In this document: positions 49,886 through 58,494 of the stretch, in pieces
Layout of the letters: every line of letters begins with the position of its first letter
Position numbering within the stretch: position 1 is the first letter of the stretch
Assembly: GCA_030849805.1 (NCBI GenBank)
Contig: JASANZ010002268.1
Span: 1-64,000 of the forward strand
DNA: 64,000 nucleotides
Reading direction: 5' to 3'
From: Sergeia podlipaevii
Taxonomy: Eukaryota > Euglenozoa > Kinetoplastea > Trypanosomatida > Trypanosomatidae
Notes under the pieces: model-generated
Seen by the model: the letters and a program-made list of their open reading frames with translations, nothing else
Database searches by the model: none
What the model was told of the DNA's origin: nothing
Made by a program: the position numbers and the translations under genes

Positions 49886-52267
49886 CTATTTAAGCACAAA
49901 AGGACGTTTGAGAGCAAAGTCACTCTTGGAGTACTGAGAGTTCGACATGGTGCCCCCGGCCCCTGCTACTCCTGGCGGCTCACTCCGGGACGAATTTCTA
50001 AATCCCTCCGTGCGCTTGGCGCGTACAGAGCACGTCGGTAGCTCATAATGCGCAAGATGAAACTGCTCGTTTTTGGCCATATCCTCTCGCTGTTGGCGCT
50101 GCCGTGCAACCTCCTCAATAAATCGTACCTGTGCTCGCTTCGTAATGGGGTCAGAGGAGTACGCCCGCACAAACTCTGGGCCGTCAATGTGCATCTTCGA
50201 TGCCACACGTGCGTTCAGCCTACGGTTCTGTCGCGCAAGGTCCTGCATCTCCTCGCTGCTCAGGAAGGGGACGCTTGGGTCAGCCACAGAAACAGCAGCC
50301 GAACGAGAAAAGGACACACTCGATATGAGCCCAGGGGAGGTCAACTTTGGCGAATGTGAGGTGCCAGTCTTGAAGGAAAAAGAATCCCCGCTTGAGAAAA
50401 TACCAGGCAGCGCGGTCGCACTGCCACCTACCCTCGTGGATGGAGCGACGCTCTCGCTTCCACCTGCAGATGAGGCACGGGACGAAGTAGGTATCGAAGC
50501 GGCTGGTATCGCCACAGCTACCTGCTGCTTGCCCATAAACGTATCACTGACAAAGTCTGCGAGTCGCTCCGTGCTTTCTGTGCGGCCAAGAAGCTCCAGC
50601 GTGTGCAGGTATCTAGTCATTTCCTCCGCGCTTCGCAGTGAGCGCGTCGCAGCAAGGCCATCTAGCAAGTTTCTCAGTAATAGGCGCATAGCCGCTTCCT
50701 GGGTGGCCAGGTCGCGGTACTGGCGGTGCATCATCACATTCTCTTCCATCCCCTGGCGCCACAGATCAGTAATGGAGCTTAGGTTAAACTCTACTGAAGC
50801 GAGCGTGCTGTCCTTAATCACCAACGCGCCGAGCTTCTTGTTGCGCGCACGCTGAAAGCGCGTTTGGTAAACGTCATTAATCGGCGCACGGTAGATCATG
50901 AGAGAAGTGGCGGCGCCTAGGGCGTGATTGCCCGCCTCCGCGGCGTCTTCGACCTCATCGACGATGAAGGCAGGGAGATGGTCAAAGAGCGTGCGAGTGT
51001 CAGCGTGAGGATGAGTAACTTTGCGGAATGCTTCACCCACACGCAAGGAGAAGTAGTGCACGGGGTATCTGCTAAGGATGCAGCCCAGCACACGTGCGCT
51101 GGCAGACATGATAACCTCATCGTCTGAGCTAAAAACAGCCGGCACACTCTTGTAAAAGTTCCGCTTGTTGACAGCATGAATCATACCATGAGTCTGCCCA
51201 GAGCCCGAGCTTGATACGATGGGAAAGATAAGACAGCTGCGCATTGACTGAAGGCCGCTCGCCTCAAGCTCTTGATTGATGTTTTCTAAATCACGCTGGT
51301 TGAGCATGTGGTACTCCGCCTCACCTCCGTTCACTGCTATTTTCTTGTTGCATACAGCGCTGTGCACCTCCTTCGCGATCATGATTTCAGTGAATGTTGC
51401 CCGCATAGGGTCCCCTTGCTGAGCACAATAAGGGAAGGAGGCACAGCAATGCAGATTACGGTTCTCATCGTACAAGTAGATGCGCACCACCTCGCAAAGT
51501 AGTAACGTTGCCAGAGACTCCGCAAAAAGATTCGTTGTCTCTGACAGACTCTCTCGTATTGTCACCAAGCGCTCCTTGGTGTTGCTGCCCTCCGTACCAT
51601 TTGGTACGGCCCCGATGCCGGTCGCTGCCGCCGCTTGCTGTTTCTGGTAGATAGATTCATAAAGCACCTCCCTCTTGACGTGCTTCTTCCACTCCTCCGG
51701 CAGCTGCCTAAGTGCGTGCTCCTCCTCTTCAGCCGCCTTGAGCAGCTCCGAGTTCACCAGCAGAGGCGCCACCGACTCCTTGATATCGACAGAAAAGCTT
51801 GAATCCCCAAACGCTAGGTGCAGTGGCTCCTTTGGCTCAGCGAAGCTCTTCTTCTCCACCTGGGCTGGGACGCTTTTCTGTTGGCGTTGACGGAACTCTA
51901 CCTCCTGCAGAAGCCCATTAAACGCAGAGGTGTAGCCCTTCTCTACGTACGAAAGTGACTCACGTAACTCCTTGTTGACGGACGCACGAATTATGTGAAC
52001 CAGTTCAACTCCTCGTGAGAGGCCGTTGGACGCACACAGCGCCTCCAGTTCGTTCATGAGGACCGTTGTTTCATCTGAAACAAGCTCCACAGAGATGGGG
52101 TGGAGCTCGTTGAAGCGCTCAGACTGTGCTGCCCACTCGCTATCCAGCACCTTTTTTTTACTTGCTAATTGCTGCCCGCGCTGCTTCGCATACTTTTCAT
52201 GTAGACGCTGTCGCAACACCTCAGCAGGGTCCGCAATGGGTTCCTCCTCATCACTGTGCATGTGCAT
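49886..52267 (-). CDS. GAF-domain protein, unknown function
   Basis: 793 aa. An acidic N-terminus precedes a charged helical region (about 15-130). A GAF-type domain at about 235-400 follows: VVRIYLYDENRNLHCCAS, then AVCNKKIAV, SCLIFPIVSS and GMIHAVNKRNFYKS, ending VFSSDDEVIMSASARVLGCIL. This is the strand/helix layout of ligand-binding GAF domains in cyclic-nucleotide phosphodiesterases and ciliary proteins. No phosphodiesterase, kinase or cyclase domain accompanies it. A helical region with RQ..YRDLATQEAAMRLLL follows, then Ser-rich linkers (about 600-680) and a basic tail. A small-molecule sensing or scaffolding role, possibly flagellar, is speculation. Two Met codons (residues 1 and 3) can start it. 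Confidence 0.75.
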   Translation of the reverse strand: MHMHSDEEEPIADPAEVLRQRLHEKYAKQRGQQLASKKKVLDSEWAAQSERFNELHPISVELVSDETTVLMNELEALCASNGLSRGVELVHIIRASVNKELRESLSYVEKGYTSAFNGLLQEVEFRQRQQKSVPAQVEKKSFAEPKEPLHLAFGDSSFSVDIKESVAPLLVNSELLKAAEEEEHALRQLPEEWKKHVKREVLYESIYQKQQAAAATGIGAVPNGTEGSNTKERLVTIRESLSETTNLFAESLATLLLCEVVRIYLYDENRNLHCCASFPYCAQQGDPMRATFTEIMIAKEVHSAVCNKKIAVNGGEAEYHMLNQRDLENINQELEASGLQSMRSCLIFPIVSSSGSGQTHGMIHAVNKRNFYKSVPAVFSSDDEVIMSASARVLGCILSRYPVHYFSLRVGEAFRKVTHPHADTRTLFDHLPAFIVDEVEDAAEAGNHALGAATSLMIYRAPINDVYQTRFQRARNKKLGALVIKDSTLASVEFNLSSITDLWRQGMEENVMMHRQYRDLATQEAAMRLLLRNLLDGLAATRSLRSAEEMTRYLHTLELLGRTESTERLADFVSDTFMGKQQVAVAIPAASIPTSSRASSAGGSESVAPSTRVGGSATALPGIFSSGDSFSFKTGTSHSPKLTSPGLISSVSFSRSAAVSVADPSVPFLSSEEMQDLARQNRRLNARVASKMHIDGPEFVRAYSSDPITKRAQVRFIEEVARQRQQREDMAKNEQFHLAHYELPTCSVRAKRTEGFRNSSRSEPPGVAGAGGTMSNSQYSKSDFALKRPFVLK

Positions 52268-52670
52268 GTTCCGTGCTCTACAACCCTAAATATATATACA
52301 AGATGTTTTTGCTTACTTAAAAATGTAAGTGCGTAGACACGAGAGGAAAGGGAAAAAAAAAAGAGCTCTATGCGTGCGCTACAGCAATTGTTTCCTTCAA
52401 TCCGTTTTTGTGAATCACTCTTACTTGAAAGCAATCAGAAAGATGGGGTGGGGGGAGGCGGGGAAGGAGGAAAAAAAAAAGAAGGGAGAAAAGAGAAAAG
52501 AAACAACCATCACAGAAACAAGAGCAAGTATTGCTGAAATACACTTGACAAGAGAGAGAGAGAGAGAGGAATGGCCTACACACATAGATAGACACATACG
52601 ATTCAAACAAAAAATATGCTGTTCATCAAAAAAAGAATAGCCAAATGCATACAGTGCTTACTCAAATGCA

Positions 52671-52720
<50 letters not shown>

Positions 52721-52777
52721 CCCATATCAATCAATGGCAGTGCAAACATAGAAAAAAAAAAACACGTGCCGCCTTTC
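52268..52777. other. Intergenic region with AT and GA microsatellites
   Basis: Contains an AT repeat (about 52673-52701) running into a GA repeat (52702-52720), a second GA run (52551-52568), and A-runs. No gene seen. Confidence 0.6.
52672..52720. repeat. AT then GA dinucleotide repeat
   Basis: About 15 copies of AT followed by about 10 copies of GA, in the downstream flank of the 423-aa gene's neighbour. A likely polymorphic microsatellite. Confidence 0.85.
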
Positions 52778-54049
52778 TCACATTGCGATTGGCGAAAGCT
52801 TAGAAAAAGCCACCGAGTGACGCACCTTATGTTCATTGAAGCAGCGCAGCACATACCGTGCATCACGTGGCGCAAAGTCACCCACCAACGCTTCTGTTCT
52901 CTCAACCAGTGCTGGCATCGTGCGACGTAGTTCCTTCGCACACGTGATACCAACCGTATTGTTGCGCCGCGATGGATTCAGCAGCGCCACGTACTTGGTC
53001 ACGTCGCCCAGTTGTGAGGACGTCATGGACGGTGTGAGTGCCGCACAGCGTTCCAGCACAACCCCGGCGTACGCCTCATTACAGGAGCCAAGAAGTGCAA
53101 TTGCTTCAAGGGCGAATATGACATCCGTGACATTGTACTCACGCACACTTTGGACGGCCCTTCGGGAAACACACTCGCTAACTTCGATTGCGCGCAGATC
53201 TTTGAGTCGCACGAGAGACGAAAGCACAGTCAAACTCTCCCGGCCACTGAGTGTAGCACTCGTAAGACGACAGAACACGTGATCAAGCGGTGGCTGGACT
53301 AACTTGCAACGCTTCATACCTAGTGATACATGCCGAAGAATAGTGACGAGTTCAGCAACTGCGCACACCGTGCAGTGCGCACGCGATGTTAATTGTTGGC
53401 AAATGTGCTGCAGCGTATCTGTATCCGCAAGCTGCAGCTCAACAGCAGCCTCGAGCAGCTGCAGAATAGACGTTCGTTGGTAAGTGCCAGTCGCACCTCC
53501 TCGCGGCAGTTCTGCCGATGCAATACGTAGACACATGCACAGCGCATCACTGAACTCCAAAGAGAAAAATGGCGATGCACCTGTCCACTCTTCATCGACT
53601 GGGTCTACAGCAAAGAAGGTGCGACGCCCGTTGGGGGTCCCATCGCGGCCGCTGCTGCGACGCGGCATATAGTGTTTGCACGCCAGTAGCGTTAGCAATA
53701 GGTCCGCACAAGCTTTCTGCCGCGCTGGTCCTTCACACGCTAGGAGCCACTCCACATGATTGGTCTCCAGCTTGCAAACCACTCCGCAAATGCGACGGCG
53801 TTTGACACGCTCTGATTCGCTTCCAGCAATGATCTTTCTGAGAAGACTGCAGTGCCACACCAGCTCCGGACGTGAGCGAACAGTTGACGCGGATGTAGCG
53901 ACGGTAGCCGATGACAAAGCCACTTGCTGTTTCAACGAAGCTGAAGGGGCCGAGGGTATCTTAGTTGCAAAGCCACTGACCATTCTGTATGGTATATGAG
54001 AATAGCGTGTGAAGCAGCGAGCAACGGACGTCAGTAGTCTGCGACGCAT
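52778..54049 (-). CDS. Hypothetical mitochondrial-type helical protein
   Basis: 423 aa. The N-terminus (MRRRLLTSVARCFTRYSH) is a good mitochondrial presequence: Arg-rich, amphipathic, no acids. The mature part is helical, with repeating Leu-rich pairs such as LVRLKDLRAIEVSECVSRRA and LLGSCNEAYAGVVLERCAAL about 35-38 residues apart. This spacing recalls OPR/FASTK-type helical repeats found in many kinetoplastid mitochondrial RNA and ribosome proteins. No catalytic motif is seen. The family is not identified with certainty. An upstream in-frame extension is Phe/Leu-rich tract sequence, so I chose the ATG at 54047-54049. Confidence 0.75.
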   Translation of the reverse strand: MRRRLLTSVARCFTRYSHIPYRMVSGFATKIPSAPSASLKQQVALSSATVATSASTVRSRPELVWHCSLLRKIIAGSESERVKRRRICGVVCKLETNHVEWLLACEGPARQKACADLLLTLLACKHYMPRRSSGRDGTPNGRRTFFAVDPVDEEWTGASPFFSLEFSDALCMCLRIASAELPRGGATGTYQRTSILQLLEAAVELQLADTDTLQHICQQLTSRAHCTVCAVAELVTILRHVSLGMKRCKLVQPPLDHVFCRLTSATLSGRESLTVLSSLVRLKDLRAIEVSECVSRRAVQSVREYNVTDVIFALEAIALLGSCNEAYAGVVLERCAALTPSMTSSQLGDVTKYVALLNPSRRNNTVGITCAKELRRTMPALVERTEALVGDFAPRDARYVLRCFNEHKVRHSVAFSKLSPIAM

Positions 54050-54398
54050 ATTGCATAGATATACGCAAACCAGCAACCTGTAGGCAGTAAAATGGAAAAG
54101 AAAAAAGAAAAATAAGAAAGATGTGCAACAGATAAAACTTAAACAATTAAGAAAAAAAAAACGCATACATAAAACGCGTTCCGTTACAGACAGTCGGTAT
54201 CACCCATCTACACCATATCAAAAAAAATCACTTTTTCTTTTTTGAACAGACTCACGCCTTCCACTTCATGCAAAAGAAGATGTGGTACGTGTGCACACGC
54301 ACACACATGTACCGCAATTTTAGGGAGGGGGGAACCAACAATCGTTCATCCAAGCTTATAACCTACACACAGCAGCAACAACAACATCATCATCATTA
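54050..54398. other. Short intergenic region
   Basis: This stretch is A/T-rich, with AC repeats (about 54294-54308) and ACA/ATC repeats (54369-54399). Nothing gene-like seen. Confidence 0.5.
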
Positions 54399-55373
54399 TC
54401 ATCGCCTTCCGACGTAGAGTCCACGCTCTACAGGCACACCAGCTCTCTCCAATACGTCATAAGGTAGCGCGTACACGGGGTTGATGGCCTGAAGCGGATA
54501 CCCTTCATAGCCAAGAAGGGAGAGGCCGCACAGTCCAAAGAAAGTGTGGTACACATCGGCCGCGTTGCCAGGCTTATCCGCAATGCCGCCGTCCTCCGTG
54601 TCCTGGCAGGCAAGAATATACCCAAAGAGTCTCTCGCGGTCAATCCATGCAAGACGGCCCATTGCTGAAAGGGAGGACAACACCCACCAGCTATAGCACA
54701 CATCCGCCTTCTTTTCAGGACGCCCATTGAGTCCACCGGAGGGCAGCTGCCGCATCGCCAGCCACGACGCGAGTCGGTCCGCATCTATCCGGTCCAGCGC
54801 CCCTGCGATACATAAAACCCCGACACAGCAGAATATCTGCCCTGCATGACTCTCTGCGCCTGGTGCGACACCAAATCCCCCATCCCAGTTCTGGCACGAG
54901 AGCACCCACTCCACAGCTGCGTTGAGGTCGATAAGAGAGAGCTGTCCAAGCAGCTGTAGTGCATTGAGAGCAATATAAGAAAAACGGGTGTCCACTTCAC
55001 CCCAGCGATCGCCAGTGAATGAGCCGTCAGGCTGCTGCAAGGATGTAATCCAGCGAGCAGTCTTGCCTGTATCAACAGCATCCAGCGCGTCAAACATACA
55101 GAGCAGCTGCAACGCAGACAGTGTGTAGAGCATGTGTGAGTCATGACCTACATTACCGCCAAATCCGCCATCTTCTTCATTGTAGCATGACACAACAAAG
55201 GCGACCACATCCTCCTTCTTGTAGTCCTGGCGGCCAAGTAAACAAAGTGCACCTAAACCCCAGTACACACCGCTCAACTTCAGGTGATGCGCCTTCCAAG
55301 CTGGATTGTCGTCCAACTTGTGAACGAAGCTCACGTGCAGATCCGCAACAACAGATGAAGACGACTCGGACAT
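54399..55373 (-). CDS. RABGGTB: Rab geranylgeranyltransferase beta subunit
   Basis: 324 aa, full length. Catalyses transfer of geranylgeranyl groups to C-terminal cysteines of Rab GTPases, together with an alpha subunit and Rab escort protein. The alpha-alpha barrel repeats are clear (ARWITSLQQPDGSF, WVLSCQNWDGGFG, LASWLAMRQLPSGGLNGRPEK, YILACQDTEDGGIADKPG). Zinc ligands by alignment are Asp224, Cys226 (ADVCYSWW) and His276 (DVYHTFFG). Motifs such as GHDSHMLYTLSALQ, DRWGEVDTRFS and ESHAGQIFCC match the RabGGT beta subfamily rather than farnesyltransferase or GGTase-I beta. No oddities. The splice AG at 55418-55419 leaves a 44-nt 5' UTR. Confidence 0.96.
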   Translation of the reverse strand: MSESSSSVVADLHVSFVHKLDDNPAWKAHHLKLSGVYWGLGALCLLGRQDYKKEDVVAFVVSCYNEEDGGFGGNVGHDSHMLYTLSALQLLCMFDALDAVDTGKTARWITSLQQPDGSFTGDRWGEVDTRFSYIALNALQLLGQLSLIDLNAAVEWVLSCQNWDGGFGVAPGAESHAGQIFCCVGVLCIAGALDRIDADRLASWLAMRQLPSGGLNGRPEKKADVCYSWWVLSSLSAMGRLAWIDRERLFGYILACQDTEDGGIADKPGNAADVYHTFFGLCGLSLLGYEGYPLQAINPVYALPYDVLERAGVPVERGLYVGRR

Positions 55374-55828
55374 AGCAATGTGTGGGTCTACAGAAATGTA
55401 TATATGATAAGTATGCTCTAAATTAAAAAAGAAAAAAAAAATGCCTTGCCTTAAAGTATAGTAGCGACAAAGGTAGTTCCTCTAGGTGGCTTGCGTCTGC
55501 GTTCTTTGTGAGAGCAAAAGGCAAAAAAAAGAAGCAGCGAAAAAGGATAGCTGTTGAAAAAATTATAAAGGCATTCATTCATTCGATAAAAAGAAACATC
55601 AGAAAGAAAAAAGCTATTAAATTGCCGAGTTTAGAAACAGTATAGCACTATCCATCGACCCCATGTAATTATCAAGGTATATCATGTCCTGTTTTTTCTC
55701 ACTACTTCCAAAACTGGCAAAAAACAAAAACGAAAACACGAAGAAACGCATTTGTGGGCTTCCTTCGTGAAACTTTCCCCTCCTCACGACGATGATGTAC
55801 ACCACCACCATCACCCATAACTCTGAGT
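55374..55828. other. Intergenic region between mitochondrial-type gene and RabGGT beta
   Basis: A/T-rich, with splice signals for RabGGT beta at 55417-55442. A short ACC/ATC repeat lies at 55798-55812. No gene seen. Confidence 0.55.
55417..55442 (-). promoter_or_regulatory. Predicted spliced-leader acceptor for RabGGT beta
   Basis: A T-rich tract (55440-55422 in minus sense) ends in AG (55419-55418), immediately followed by another AG. 5' UTR about 44 nt. Confidence 0.55.
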
Positions 55829-56869
55829 TTAACTCCACCACGGATTGAACAAACTCGCCACGGAGTGCCTTACCGCGCGAGCCACCTCAAAGTGCAACTC
55901 TGGCGCTTGGATAGACTTCTGAGCAGATGAAAGAAGGAACCCCGAGAGTGCAGCGCGAATATCGGCATCCTGGAGGAGCTCGAGCACCTGCTCCTTCGCA
56001 ATCTTCTGGATCTGCTCTTGAATCCATGGATCCCTCACGATCATGAGCACGAACTTCTTGGTCACCTCCTGGGTGTAGTGATCCTCAAAAAGTGACTGCA
56101 GCAGTGAAGATACAGCAATCTTTGTGTCATCAGCAGCAAGTAACTTGAACACAAGGTCAGAGACCAGATCAAGAGACTTGGGATCGCTAATGACGTTGTT
56201 CACTACCTCCTTGGAAAGGTGAATGGCTTGATTTTTGAGGCGTACATCGTTAAGTGCCTCTGAGGCCACCTTCACGGTGTGGTGCACCGTGTCCTCCTTC
56301 ACCGGGGCGTAAAAAAAATACAGCAAGAAGCCAATCCCCATCACAGCGCCAATGCTTGCCACAACGCCTTGCTGCCACGAGACAAACAAGCGTTGAGCTG
56401 TCTTCTCCATGGGAGGGGCAACAGGTATCTGCGGGGGCGACTGAAAAGTCGTCGAGTTTGTCTCGTTAGGTTGCGGCGCAGCAGCACCTGCGGGGGTTGC
56501 GCTGGTGGCCGCCTCTGCCGTGGTGGTGCTCGCATCACTAGTCCACTTGTGAAGGGGTGCAGTAGCATCCTTGGTTGCATCAGCCTTCTTCTCCTGAAGT
56601 GGTGTCGACATTGACGACGGAGCTGCACTTGTCTGTGGGGCTGCCTTCGTAGCGCTGCTAGGCAACGTTCCACCTGCCCTTGTACTACGACGGCGAGTAA
56701 AGCGAGCACTGGGAACCTTGTTCTCAGCGAGTAGAATAAAAGAAGAAGAAAAGTGCCTGCTGTTGGCAAGTAGTGCTAGCAGTGACGGAGAAGAACATGA
56801 GTTGCCTACATATTTACTCGTACAAATTATAGTAGAAGGAGCAAAGAAGATGTTCCGTTTGCAAAGCAT
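55829..56869 (-). CDS. Hypothetical mitochondrial-type membrane protein, 346 aa
   Basis: Not recognised as a named family. A basic, Ser-rich N-terminus (MLCKRNIFFAPSTII..., later ARFTRRRSTRAGG) resembles a mitochondrial presequence. A Thr/Ala/Pro-rich low-complexity stretch (about 65-145) is followed by one transmembrane helix at about 165-185 (VASIGAVMGIGFLLYFFYAP). A conserved-looking helical region (about 185-340) follows, with repeated patterns such as VVNNVISDPKSLDLVSDLV and FVLMIVRDPWIQEQIQK. A single-span inner- or outer-membrane protein with a large soluble helical domain is likely. The frame is open 87 codons further upstream, but a putative splice AG near 56945 lies within that region, and the ATG at 56867-56869 is the first after it. 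Start uncertain. Confidence 0.65.
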   Translation of the reverse strand: MLCKRNIFFAPSTIICTSKYVGNSCSSPSLLALLANSRHFSSSFILLAENKVPSARFTRRRSTRAGGTLPSSATKAAPQTSAAPSSMSTPLQEKKADATKDATAPLHKWTSDASTTTAEAATSATPAGAAAPQPNETNSTTFQSPPQIPVAPPMEKTAQRLFVSWQQGVVASIGAVMGIGFLLYFFYAPVKEDTVHHTVKVASEALNDVRLKNQAIHLSKEVVNNVISDPKSLDLVSDLVFKLLAADDTKIAVSSLLQSLFEDHYTQEVTKKFVLMIVRDPWIQEQIQKIAKEQVLELLQDADIRAALSGFLLSSAQKSIQAPELHFEVARAVRHSVASLFNPWWS

Positions 56870-57842
56870 CCTGCTACCTACTAGGATATTTGATATATTT
56901 TTTTTCCCCCTTCTACTTGTTTTTGATAAATTTGTATTCCTAGGCTGCACAAATGAAGGAATACTATTTTCGTTTTGTTTTCTGACTCGCCACAACCCAA
57001 ACTTTGTGCCTGCGCGCAAGATAACAGGTGACAGTTGTTCGGAATTTCTGAAAACACAATACATGTAAAGAGAGAGAGAGAACAGAAAAAAAATGGAAAA
57101 ATCAATGAGTCGCATTTTGTGATATTGCAAAGACTGTCAAATATATATAGTAAATGAGAGATAATCGGATAGCCAGTATCATGAGCGTGTATCAATGGCT
57201 AGAGTATTCCTCTAGTCGCTGCAATCTCTACATCAACGCAAACAGTACCATTGCTGTGCAATATCTCTGTGCACGTTTGCAGCTTTCATATGCATTGTTG
57301 TGCAGTCATTTTTTTTTCCTTTATCTAGTTACTCAAAACCCAATGCACAGCAGGAAGAAGAAAAAAAATGGAATCATTAGGGAACCCCTAATATGCTGCC
57401 CACACAGCGCAACCAAGAGCCTATGTGTACAGCAAATTCGAGAGGGTACGGTGAAGATGAAACAGGCATGCGCATACACACAATGCACTTGCACGTCGGA
57501 TTTCGTTCTTCTCGCTAGTGTTTCCCATATGTACCATTTTTTTTTTTCACTTTCCTCCTATATTACCTTAACACTCAGCTAATAATAATAATATATATAT
57601 ATATATACGTAGAAAAATGCAGCCTATGCAAACACGATCAAATACACCACCCCTTTTGATTCTTTTCTCAATCAACTCATACGCTGTCCTCTCGCTGATG
57701 ATTTCGATGATGATGATTGATGATATTGTGCTCGTCCATTCTACCCTCAAAACAGCTGCAAATGATCTAACTCCCTAGCAACGATCCCCCGCGCGTTCAG
57801 TTGTGTTCTCACTTTTTTTTTTCTGTTTCTTTTTCGTTGACG
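56870..57842. other. Intergenic region with a GC-richer island
   Basis: Mostly A/T-rich. A segment at about 57165-57300 is more G/C-rich and contains a CTAGAG/CTCTAG hairpin (57200-57216). Further on there is an AAT/AT repeat (57580-57606). No gene is supported; see findings. Confidence 0.5.
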
Positions 57843-58157
57843 TTAAATGCTCTTGGGGAAAACCAGCTCATAGAACTGATAGATGAAGGCGGCCTCGACA
57901 CCCCAGATAAAGAGGTTCCAGCTGGAGAGACCCTCCACAACCGGAGGAGAGTTCTTGTAAGGATCCTGGGGATCGTAGTTACGGAATTCAGCGGGCCACT
58001 CATCGTAGTTGATCTCCACCTTGGCACGCTCTTCGGGGGACAGCTGGGGACGACGCTCGGCATTCTTAAAGACGAACATGTTGTAGTTGCGAGAGCAGCA
58101 GGCCATTGCGGGGGTAGCCGCCATCGCTACCGACTTGCTGGAAATACGACGCAGCAT
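57843..58157 (-). CDS. Small mitochondrial-type membrane protein, 104 aa
   Basis: The N-terminus (MLRRISSKSVAMAATPAMACCSRNY) is a strong mitochondrial presequence. The middle is hydrophilic (FKNAERRPQLSPEERAKVE, then a WPAEFRNYDPQDPY segment). The end contains one hydrophobic helix (WNLFIWGVEAAFIYQFYELVF, shown in part) before KSI. Such small proteins with acidic middle and single C-terminal span are typical of accessory subunits of respiratory complexes; I cannot name which. The NYDPQDPY segment and short length suggest a complex I or cytochrome oxidase accessory subunit. The longer frame starting 15 codons upstream is not needed. Confidence 0.75.
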   Translation of the reverse strand: MLRRISSKSVAMAATPAMACCSRNYNMFVFKNAERRPQLSPEERAKVEINYDEWPAEFRNYDPQDPYKNSPPVVEGLSSWNLFIWGVEAAFIYQFYELVFPKSI

Positions 58158-58494
58158 GGTTCTTGTATAATACAAGGAATTGCCTATATATAGAATTGAC
58201 ACTACTACACTTTATTTTATTTTTTTAAAAAAAGGACAATGGAAGAAAGACGATAAAACAAAAGAAATATGAAGAAAACATGAAGAAAGCTGAGCCACCT
58301 AGTTCCGCATACAACCGAAAAAAAAAAGTGCAAACAGTATACCTCGTTTCTTTTTTCACTATTAGAAGAACAAGCAGAAAAAGATACTGTGAAGGAAGAA
58401 TGGCCACAAAGCTTCAGAGTACAACTCAACAGTAATATACAGGGTGTCTCTCCCCTCTCATGTAAAACAGAACCGCCCTTCAGGTAATAGCATC
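58158..58494. other. Short intergenic region between UFSP2 and the 104-aa gene
   Basis: A/T-rich, with T/A-runs at 58217-58234 and 58318-58327. No gene seen. Confidence 0.5.

Noticed and set aside
57154..57582. 142-codon plus-strand frame
   Set aside because: It would be the only plus-strand gene, has Phe/Lys runs from A/T tracts, and no domain. Retained only as a composition note.
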